From NCBI GenBank assembly GCA_958299035.1, contig CATQJL010000223.1:79501322-79565321 (forward strand): a DNA stretch of 64,000 nt. Direction: 5' to 3'. Below are positions 55,260 to 64,000 of the stretch, in pieces (positions within the stretch are counted from its first letter, which is position 1; every line of letters starts with the position of its first letter). The stretch is from Cylicocyclus nassatus (taxonomy: Eukaryota; Nematoda; Chromadorea; Rhabditida; Strongylidae). The notes beneath the pieces are model-generated. The model searched no databases. It worked only from the letters and a program-made list of their open reading frames with translations, and was not told where the DNA came from. A program made the position numbers and the translations under genes.

Positions 55260-57110
55260 GACAGCATATATCAATATCGAAAACAATGTAGAATGCATTT
55301 TGTAATCACGAACCAAAAATCGAAACCTCTGGATTATGGATCAAAAAAGACATCGAAAGTACGACACTGCCAACAACTCACTTGCATAATTTTATGAAAA
55401 GGAGTGATACGCAGAAAGAGACGGAAAACAGATACAGTGCATTAACTCCATGCTTTCAACAGGATTATCATTGTCAAGGTTAGCCTAGATGGGGAACGGA
55501 ACTTATCCCTCATCCTATGGTATCTTGTATTACATGAAATCTGATTTATCTGGCATGTCGAAATAAAAATTTTGATAGGCTTTTCGTTCGATCAGGATAA
55601 AAACTGGTATTTAGACGTTTTCTGTCACGGCGTTTCCGATTATGCTTGTGATTTTGCTTAAAACTTCAACATTTTATTTGAACAAGTTTTTTCAATGAAT
55701 TTCACTGCGAATTTGAAAAGTTATATTTGGGGGTTTCTGTCATGTGTTTCCAAATAAGCTGTGTTTTGCTGTGTTTTGCTTGAAACTTGGAACTTAAAGT
55801 ACAGTTTTTATTCGAGGATGAAGTCAAGTTCTGAACTGAAAATTTTCTATGACTTTAATTTCTTATTTTTGGAGTCCAAAACAGCGGTCAGCAAACAACA
55901 GTCTTCAATATTTCAAGGTTTCAACTAAAATCTTAAGCATGTTCAGAAACACTGGGATTGAAAACCTCCAAATACCAACTTTAAACTAATTAAACAAAAA
56001 TCTTACCTGAACTCTTATCTCGAAATTCCAGATAGATTCAGCTTTCATGTACTGCAGAGTACCGTATGGTGAGAACAAGCTACTATGTGCCAGAATCAAT
56101 TCTGTTAGGGTGCAAAATGGGTGCTATTTAGCATTGCTGGCAGTTCATGACCTTCGTAACTGCGTTGCGGCAAGCGTTCGGGTAAGTAAGTTCCCTCACA
56201 CGCCTAAATGGCACCGTGAAGAAACATTGCCGCAGATAGACGCTGATTGACAATGAGACTAAAGCAGAGGATCCTCACCTAAGACTATGCAGCTGGGCCA
56301 GCGCAGATGGTCTCCAACCAATCACAGATGTGCCATCAGAGTCCATTTGGGGCTTGGAGTATGGAGGTGAAGATAGCCATGAATGGAACTCTGGAATGCA
56401 TACGCGCATCATCAGCATATATTTGGATGTGAGTTCGAAATTCAAAAAAAAAGAAAGAACCAAAGCCATTGCTCTTATATTTACAAAAAATTGGGAAGCA
56501 GCACACTAAAATATGTATCAGTTTTTTAGAATTTGTCAAAATCAAGTATGAAATCGTGACGATGAATTTTACTGCGAACTTTGCGCCTACAGAAGCATAA
56601 AAGCTCATACAAGAAGGCTTCACCTCAACATGTAGCTCAGTCACTTCCAATGTCTGAATATATCATACGTAAGCGAGAAAACCATTCGACTAAAGATGAA
56701 GACCGAGAAAAAGTTTCCTGAAGTGGCGTGCGTGTCGCGAGCGGTCGCGCTATAGTCACGATTTTTCAAATGCCCTATAATTCTCTTTCTGACAGCGCGC
56801 ATATGCAGTGCAGACCACTAAAGCTGCGAGCGCGCAAAGTACGCGAAGAGCTTGGCCTAATCACGATTGGATGGTTTGTATGTGGAACCCTAGAGGTAAT
56901 GTTCAAAGAGAGAAAGAGTATGGAAATGATAAATTTCGATCAAAAAAAGCTACTTGTTTTCTGACCAACGACACAAAAAATAAGCATGTGAAGTTAAGAA
57001 AGAACAATCATGCCAAAACATCGAGAATAAGATATAATGCCGCCGTCGATAACCGCACGAAAAGAGAAATGAAAAAGCTCAGAAATGCATAATCTGGAAC
57101 CCAACTACAA
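55260..57110. other. Stretch without a confident gene
   Basis: Contains the direct repeat partner at 56,134-56,225. The Lys/Arg-rich 94-residue plus frame at 56,808-57,092 (KHVKLRKNNHAKTSRIRYNA) is noted but lacks splice support and its N-terminal part is not protein-like. Confidence 0.35.
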
Positions 57111-57123
57111 AAAATTTGCTAAC

Positions 57124-57248
57124 CTTTATTTCCCGCTTTCTCCTCATATCATTAGCTCTCTTCTTCGCCTTGCTCATCTTCATGTCGAACTTGTTCCGAC
57201 TATAATAGTTGTACGATTGCAATCGCTTTTCATCTACGATATTCAACT
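57124..57248 (-). CDS. Candidate basic, helical exon
   Basis: Minus-strand exon with a strong TTTTCTTTCCAG acceptor and a possible GTTAGC donor. It encodes LNIVDEKRLQSYNYYSRNKF followed by DMKMSKAKKRANDMRRKREI, a Lys/Arg-rich helical sequence. No family recognised. AATAAAG at the donor side could alternatively be a polyadenylation signal. Confidence 0.3.
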
Positions 57249-57471
57249 CTGGAAAGAAAACCTGTACAGGTGACTGACTTTTGCGTTTCGATAGGACTTC
57301 GCAATAAAAAAAAACAAAGTGTTAAATAGTTGGGCAGCTCAGCTAAAGTTTAGTTGAGTCAGCGCACGCAGGGACAGGGCATTCTTGCGGACGCTATCGG
57401 CGTTTTTCTAATTGGGAGCCCTTTCATTTTTCGTACCTCCACCTCTCATGCCGGACTATCTTCTTCTAAGG

Positions 57472-57672
57472 CCCCGGACAGACTTCACGCGATTTGATCG
57501 TCGCGACTAAATCGCCGACATTTCCATTCATTTTCATCTCACATTTAAGAATTTCGGGCTGGAAAAGTATCACAACCGAAATGCAAGTTGATCGGCATGG
57601 AATGATGTTGTAAAAGTTGTCTCGTAGCGAATCAGTCGCGACGATCAAAGCGCGTGAAGTCTGTCCGGGGCC
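57472..57672. mobile_element. PIF/Harbinger-like MITE, 201 bp
   Basis: GGCCCCGGACAGACTTCACG at the left is matched exactly by the inverted right end, continuing CG and TTTGATCGTCGCGACT. TAA flanks both sides (57,469-57,471 and 57,673-57,675). A TAA three-base duplication is typical of PIF/Harbinger. The CACGCGATTT...TCG motif also occurs in the 50,548 element. Confidence 0.85.
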
Positions 57673-57675
57673 TAA

Positions 57676-59261
57676 CGTAACAATAAGCTCTCTGCTAGCG
57701 ATAACTTGCTTATAGTCGTCCTCACTCCATCACATCTGGCGATAGATGCAAACTTATTCTGAAGCAGGCCAACTGCCGTAGAACGCGACACCCTCACAGC
57801 TCAGTTCGAGCACAGATAATTCCTTTTAGAGTTTTCTTTCGTTGCATGCTACTTTCTAGTAATAACACTCAGGATCGAACCGAGGATGTTCTGTTGTTGA
57901 AGGATTCCTCGTGGTGCTCTGGTCATACCTCCAACTCTGATTGCGAGTAAGTTTGAGAAAATTACGCAGATGGGGCACATCTTTGACATGAATTCACTAA
58001 GCAGCACTTCTGCACAGTCTATTAACTGAAAAGAGGGTTTACGAGCAAAATCCAACGCACTGTTTCTCCAAGGTTACTGAAGTCAGAGTCGAAGAGACGA
58101 GCATACCATTATGAAACACCTTCCAAGAATATAAGTTGTCATTTTCAGACGAAACATTATTACGACACAGAAGATAGCTTGCTATAATGAGAAAGTTTAT
58201 AACAATAACTCTGACTCGAACTGAGAGCTGGTGCCGCGCTCTACCGCAGTTGGTTTACTTGTTCGAATTCGAGTTCGCCCACCAAATGTATAGTGGGGTG
58301 AGAACGACTATACCTAGTCAAGGAATCGCTTCGAAAAAAGGGCGTAATCATAAGTTTTCTATCAAAGGTGCGGAGTAATTAACCTGCTAAGGCTAGGCTA
58401 GCGGTGCAGAAGAGCCGTCTTCCAATAACCATAATCAAAGAATGAACAACTCATCCTCCCCTAATTTCGAGTTTATTTTGCAAGGTTAAACACATATATG
58501 AACGCGCTCCATGTGTTTCCAATCGCATGTAGATGGGCGTTAACATTTCGATGAATGAAAAGCAAAAACGGGTAAAACGAAATAAGTAGAATGATCAAAG
58601 AACTGAACTGCTACAAGAAGCAAAAACGCTAACCTTTATTCCTAGTATGAAATTCGTTTCAGACAACCCCATCACACCAATGAACGTGGTCGGCCCAGAT
58701 TCACACTGCTGCTTCGCCCTTTCTTCTTAACACTGGTCCCTATTTGAATAGGGCCAAATTATCCACCAGTTCACGTACCTATAACGACTTCAGTTTGACG
58801 AAGCTGATTTAAATCGAATAATAATGTTGTTTTTATGACGCGAAAAGGTGCGATTTTCGCCTTCGTTAGCAAATAAACACGCAATTGTACCGTACATCTC
58901 AGGATAATGAACACAAATGACGAAAGTGGAATGTGTGCAAACGCAACTGATAACAATAGATGTTATGGATGTTTAGCTGTTCTCAGCAAATGCTGTTTAT
59001 ATACAGCACGTTGTGAAACGGAAAGCATCAGCCAGCCCTATCTGCTACTTCTGCCTTTTACAAAGTGTAGCTCGACATTAGCTGCGATCATAAGTGTCAT
59101 ATAAGAATAGACTAGCTTTTGAATCGGCAATGCTACTTTCCTACAGATAATTTGAAAAAGCAAATTTTCAGAAGTTTTTATTCTGGGGCAAGGGGGAGGA
59201 GCAAAAGAACTCGTCACTTTGCACGCTATAATTACAATGCAACTCGTTCAATAAAATATTT
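57676..59261. other. Stretch without a recognised gene
   Basis: No exon chain or terminal repeats identified. GCTAACCTTTATT occurs at 58,630 and at 57,119, perhaps AATAAA-type signals on the minus strand. Confidence 0.4.
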
Positions 59262-59940
59262 GTACTAGCGACCCGTAGGGTCGCTAGTAAGTGGGTTGGG
59301 ACAGATACATTGATAAGTGTCTACGTGCAACTAACAAGGGAAGCGTCATTAGTCGAAGTGGCCTTTCCAGATGAGACCCATATTGCTTTGAAGAGCATTA
59401 AGCGATGATTCCAAATCTGCCTTCCAAATCTACCAAGCGCCTTTGGACGCCGAGTTATGGGCGTTTTCCAGGTCAAAAAATTGAACACAAAACTTCAACA
59501 AAATTATCCAAATTTACTCAAATGGTCCAGTGTCAAGTATCAGAGCCGTTTATGCAATGGATACATTTGTCTAATATGCTAACACTTAACATTGCTTTAT
59601 CTGAGCACTGAAAAGATTGTAAAAATCGATTTTACCTAAATTGCATTCATTTTTCGTTTCAAAAAATGGTCATAACTCGGCGGCCAGAGGCGCTTGGCAG
59701 ATTTGGAAGGCAGATCTGGAATCACGCTTAATGCTCTTCAAGCGGTATGGGATTCTTCTGTAAAGGCCACTTCGACTAATGGCGCTTCCCCTGTAAGAAT
59801 AGCAAGGGAATGAATTCCCATTTCAACGATCTTTTTCGCAATGCAAGTAGTAACAGAAGCAAGATCAGGCTCAAGCAAACTTTTTACAGCGACTAACTAC
59901 CAAATCGTATACGCTGTTCTTCTTGCAAAGACCCAACCCC
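59262..59940 (+). repeat. Repeat copy split by a MITE; partner at 62.46-62.69 kb
   Basis: CTAGCGACCCGTAGGGTCGC + TAG (palindrome), GTAAGTGGGTTGGGACAGAT and ACATTGATAA at the left, then, after the MITE at 59,335-59,793, CAAGGGAATG, CCATTT and TGTTCTTCTTGCAAAG. The same series is continuous at 62,456-62,690. Confidence 0.75.
59335..59793. mobile_element. Palindromic MITE with TAA duplication
   Basis: Ends CAAGGGAAGCGTCATTAGTC and, inverted, CAGGGGAAGCGCCATTAGTC continue as inverted repeats for about 135 bp (GAAGTGGCCTTT, GAAGAGCATTAAGCG, CTGCCTTCCAAATCT, CGCCGAGTTATG). TAA flanks both sides (59,332-59,334 and 59,794-59,796). The paralogous 62.5-kb copy lacks the insert. PIF/Harbinger-like by duplication. 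Confidence 0.88.
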
Positions 59941-60224
59941 AGCTCCTAAAAATGAAAATTGCCTGAGCAGTCATCTATGCAGAAAGCTGATTCAATCCGA
60001 AATTTAGACTGACTTTCAGGAATGTGCGACGGTAGCAAACACATCGAGCTTCACGATCATGCACAGTCCTACACTCTCCTTATGATATCTCGCGAAGTCA
60101 TTTCTTGAAGCGAGATTGAGTTCGCTCAAAGCTTTCTTTTGGACAATCTTAGCAAACATGTCCTGCCTCATAGACCGAGACCACGAGATCAAGTCCCCTT
60201 TCCTTTTTTGCTGAAGGGGGCAGA

Positions 60225-62790
60225 AGTATGATTTCTGCGAAGTAAAAGCGGCCAAAATGGGTTTCAAACAATATTTTTGATAAGTTAGCATCGATCTTGC
60301 CGCATAAGCCATCGGGACATTCCTTCCCTCAAGTCCAAGTCTGCTTTGCTTCTTTATTGTAGGAGGCAGAGGTATGATTTCTGCGAAATAAAAGCGGCCA
60401 AATTGAATACCAAGCGAGCTTTTGTACAGTTTAGCATTGAAATTGAGAAGTTCTTAGCAGAAATGCACTGCCGCATGAAGCCCTTAGGCCTTCCTTCCCT
60501 CGAGATCAAGCTCTCGCTTTGCTTCTTTGTTATAGGAGGCAGAGGTATAATTTCTGCGAAATATTAGGTTGTAAAGGAAGAGTCCGGGCACTTTTGAAGA
60601 TTTCGTTTTTTGATGCATTTTTTTGCCGCTCCTTCGGTATTTGACACCGAGTTTTATACTGTTCGGTAGAAGGAAGCCTAATCTTTTCGAAGCCGCTTCT
60701 AATTTTCATCGATACCAAAGCATGTATGATCTGCACATCAAAAAAGGAAAGCTTTCTAACAAAACAATTTCACAAATTTTCTTCCTGTGGCCATTTTTTG
60801 TGAAGTTCATAGGTTTTCGTCCAAATTGTGTGTGATCCAATCGAGGAGACTGTTAGCTTCTGACCCGCAGCTGCCCTCGTTTTGCGATTGCGCTCAGAAA
60901 TTACAAGCTGTCAAACTTGCCTCTGACTGCAACTATTTTCGCAGCTGACATCGCTTCTGCGAGAATCGCCATTGGGTCCAAAAGATGTATAAGGCATTAG
61001 CCCAACAATCTTCGCAATAATCAGAATTTGCTGTCTCCCGTGGAGAACGAGAAGACTTCAAAGTCGTTTATTCGAGAAATGGTGCATTTTTAAGGCAAAA
61101 AATGGTCGATTTCTCAACCTTTGTGGAAAAACTTATTTTGCAGATAGTCGCTCAAAGGCGTAAATAGTCTCCAAGACAGCCCTGACAGACTTCTATGTAA
61201 CTACAGCATATGAGCTGTCCAGCTCCTATCATGCCTGAGATATTCTGAGCAAATAGGTTACTTTTCGCGTCGATTTTTTTCCCTTCTGCGCATGCTGGTG
61301 GACCGCAGTGAGACGCTGAAATGCCAGCAAGATAAATATATGTTGTAAACAAAATTGTCTTTGCAAAGAAGAGCTTGTAGCTTTAAAGAAGAATCAATCT
61401 GCTTGAAGTTACAGCAATTTGAAAAAAAAATTTTTTGCAAGTGCCCGGGAACTTTCTTTAAGACCTAATAAAAGCGGTCAAAAGTGGATTTCAAGCGAGA
61501 TGTATAATTCAGCACTGAAACTAAGAAATTTTTAGGAGAAATGTTTGCAGCTTGAAGTGCTTAAAACCTTTCTTTGAGACCAAGCTCCCTTTGCTTCTTT
61601 GTTATAAGAGGCAGAGATGTGATTTCTGCGAAATAAAAGCGGTTAAAAGTGGACTTCAAGCGAGCTTTTGTATAATTTAGCATTAAAACTGAGAAATTAT
61701 CAACAGAAACACACTGCCGCATGAAGCTCCTTCAGCTTTCCTTCCTTCGAAACAAATTCTCCTCTGCTCTTTTTGATTCTGTAAGGCAGAAGTACGATTT
61801 TGTTTTCGCAATTCGATCTCGTATATCATACTTGTGGCCATTGCTATTAAAATCTTGTTGTCGTAGATTGGTTATCCTACTGGTGCTCAGTTTCCCTTTC
61901 GCAGTTGAACCATATTTCGCCAAAGTTTCTTTGCGGTGTGATCGTCTGACTTTGGATGCGTCCGGTTTTTGCAGTGTCTATTTTCAATGCATGGTTCTGC
62001 TTCAAGTATATCCTTGGCCGGTGTTTCTCTTGAATAACTCTGTAATGTGTGAAAGTGGAACTGCAGATTAGCAGCAACAGGGAAGAAAAAGCGTGGAAGA
62101 TGAAAAGCGTCGGCGTTTGCGCTTGAAACAGCAAGAATTTGATGATTTTGCGCTTCTATGACGAAGCGGCCAGCCGCGGCTACGAACTGCCAGCGGCCTG
62201 CCGGCGCGGTATGAAGGCACCCTTATAGCGATACTAAAGCTCGCTGAAACTTTCCAATGGATAATCTAGCAAAAAGGTCCTGCTGTGAAGCCCATGGCTC
62301 TATCCTTCTTTTGAGACCAGCCTCCTTTGCTTTTCTGCTTTTAGGTGCACAAGCATAATTTTCGCGAAGTAGGCGCGGTTAAAATGGAATTGAAGGATTT
62401 TTTTATAACTCAGCCTTGAAAAAAAGGAATCGTTCGGAAAAATGTCCTGCGGCAGTAGCGACCCTAGGGGTCGCTAGTAAGTGGGTTAGGGCAGATACAT
62501 TGATAACCATCTGCGTGCAACTCGAAATGGCAAGGAAATGGACTTCCATTTTTTCAACGATTTTTGGCGAAACGTAACTATGTAGTCGAAACGTAACTAT
62601 GTAGTGTAGTAGGAGTTCATGCTCTCAAACTTTTTACAATGATAACTCTCAAATCATCTACGGTGTTCTTCTTGCAAAGCTCCTTTACTTTTCTGCTCTT
62701 AAGAGCACAAGAATTTTTGCTTGAAGTGGATTTCAAGGAGGTTTTTTATAACTTAGCCTTGAAAACAAGGAATTCTTAACAAAAATGTCC
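60225..62790 (+). repeat. Tandem array of about 165-bp units, partly decayed
   Basis: Successive units carry GGAGGCAGAGGTATGATTTC then TGCGAAATAAAAGCGG, GCGAGCTTTTGTA.A.TTTAGCA, CACTGCCGCATGAAG and TTTGCTTCTTTGTTATA. Unit landmarks (TGCGAARTAAAAGCGG) fall near 60,235, 60,380, 60,556/61,466, 61,627 and, more diverged, 62,360. Spacing is about 145-175 bp. A mariner-like element interrupts the third unit, and a partner of the 59.3-kb repeat lies at 62,456-62,690. Confidence 0.75.
60564..61468. mobile_element. Mariner-like element nested in the tandem array
   Basis: Left end TTAGGTTGTAAAGGAAGAGT, inverted right end TTAGGTCTTAAAGAAAGTTC, then CCGGGCAC in both. TA lies at 60,562-60,563 and 61,469-61,470, and removal restores the array sequence GCGAAATAAAAGCGG exactly. 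The interior (905 bp) has no recognisable intact transposase. Confidence 0.85.
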
Positions 62791-62810
62791 TGCAGCAGTA
62801 TGTGTAGTTA

Positions 62811-62926
62811 GCTTCCGGTAAGCAATGTCAAAAGTATGAAAACTCTCGAGAAAATAGCCTCAATAAAAGCTTCCAGTAAGCAATGTCGAAAGTATGATAA
62901 CTCTCGAGAAAATAGCCTCAATAAAT
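62811..62926 (+). repeat. 58-bp tandem duplication
   Basis: GCTTCCGGTAAGCAATGTC with AAAAGTATG, ACTCTCGAGAAAATAGCCTC and AATAAA is followed directly by a second copy with three or four changes. Confidence 0.9.
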
Positions 62927-62930
62927 TTGC

Positions 62931-64000
62931 TCATCGACGTCATCATAAACCAGCCGATCTTTTGTGACAGATGCCTTCCACTGGCAGTTTTTATCTTGTG
63001 GTAAAAGTCATCGAAAAATAGACTCGGTAGATTTGAAAAATCCTACTATGAACTGAATGTACTGGAATGACAATGATTAGCGGAATCAATAAGGAATTTT
63101 AGAACTATTTTAGATGCTTGTAAGCAGGAAGAGAAACATCAAAAATGCAGCTAATTATGCGACCACGACATATACATAACACACGAAAATGGAATATTTG
63201 AAGAACAGAAAGTAGAATTTCCTGCAAGATGGAGTGCAAAATTAAATCACAAAATGGAGGAGATAATAGCAGCTCGGGTTCACTGACTAGATATATCTGG
63301 TCAGTATATCCAGATATATCTGGTTACTATAGTAGTGACACTTTCGAGATCCTCTTCAAACTTTCAAGAGTATCTAGTTTTCATCAAGACAAGACACCGG
63401 CTAGGCGGCCCTATATCAGCAGATTTCACACTTAATCGATGAGCACCCAAATTGCCATCAAGCAGAAACATGACAGCTGGGATAAGATACGGATGTCATG
63501 TCAAAAAAGAGAAGTTTGATCATTTCAGGCAAAATTTATTCTAGTTTAGATGATAGGTGTACCAACAACAAAATGAAAGGAAGCGAAGAAAAAAAACCAA
63601 AAACGTCGAATCCGCACAAGCACGGCGAGGGAAAATGTGTGCAGTTTTGCGTTGAGTTTTTCTGCATTGTTAGGCAAATTATGATGTTTTGTAAGTTACT
63701 CAGGAGCAACTTACGAAAAGTTTCTCTGCGTATCATCATTAGCACACTATTTTCATCAATTGGTAGTCTAACTGAATGTGAACTGACTGAAGTAAGGTAG
63801 ACTACCTCGTCAGGTAGACGGACGGTCAGCTGAAATTTCATTTTTCATTCTTAGAACGTGGTGAGCTGGTGATAGGCAGTCTACCTTACCGAACCTTGGA
63901 TGAGGGCCTCAGTTCAGTTCACCTGAACTGAATTAGGTTTACACGGGCCAAAGTCTCCACTAGCGGCCTCCAGCCACTACATTAACATGGGCGTGGAGAC
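62931..64000. other. Stretch without a recognised gene
   Basis: Short inverted repeats occur at 63,285-63,330 (CCAGATATATCTGG and flanks) and 63,900-63,930 (AGTTCAGTTCACCTGAACTG). GGTAGTCTAACTG at 63,762, GGTAGACTACCTCGTC at 63,796 and CAGTCTACCTTACC at 63,876 are related inverted pieces, probably another small element. No exon chain recognised. Confidence 0.4.

Overview
The window looks like nuclear DNA of a nematode, most likely a clade V (rhabditid/strongylid) species. Three things support this. Coding exons are separated by very short introns (about 43-60 bp) with T-rich acceptors of the TTTTCAG type. The retroelements are of RTE, CR1-like and Penelope-like kinds. The only clearly recognisable host gene is a kinesin-13 relative with worm-style short introns. 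The clade assignment is inference. No operons, CRISPR arrays, rRNA or tRNA were recognised.

The window is gene-poor and dominated by transposable elements, most of them decayed. From left to right: a mariner-like element (1.2-2.2 kb); a 2 kb repeat carrying a nested mariner-like MITE (4.2-6.4 kb); MITEs (6.4-9.0 kb); a 5'-truncated CR1-like LINE (9.0-10.4 kb); a 1.1 kb palindromic hAT-like element (11.5-12.7 kb) beside a small Thr-rich single-pass membrane protein gene; a Penelope-like remnant with a GIY-YIG domain and a hammerhead-ribozyme-like motif (14.5-15.6 kb); two RTE remnants (16.4-19.6 kb); a decayed Tc1-like element (19.6-20.5 kb); the inverted partner of the 4.2-6.4 kb repeat (21.9-23.2 kb); a near full-length but broken CR1-like LINE (25.1-29.5 kb); and another mariner-like element (29.6-30.4 kb).

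The second half holds a spliced gene of unknown family with a sound 3' end but a frameshift and stop upstream (34.1-35.5 kb), a tentative multi-membrane-segment gene (37 kb), a broken paralogue of the 13 kb membrane-protein gene (40.6-41.3 kb), several MITEs, a 1.7 kb element with about 100 bp inverted repeats (45.5-47.2 kb), an intron-containing kinesin-13 pseudogene (47.8-49.5 kb), single candidate exons at 55.0 and 57.1 kb, and a roughly 165 bp tandem array interrupted by a mariner-like element (60.2-62.8 kb).

The most informative structure is nesting. In four places an insertion with its target duplication can be compared with an uninterrupted relative elsewhere in the window, which fixes element boundaries and order of events. 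No obviously new enzymatic or defence system was found. The strongest leads are the duplicated Thr-rich membrane genes, the intron-retaining kinesin-13 copy, the CTCAGACA-ended MITE family and the Penelope hammerhead.
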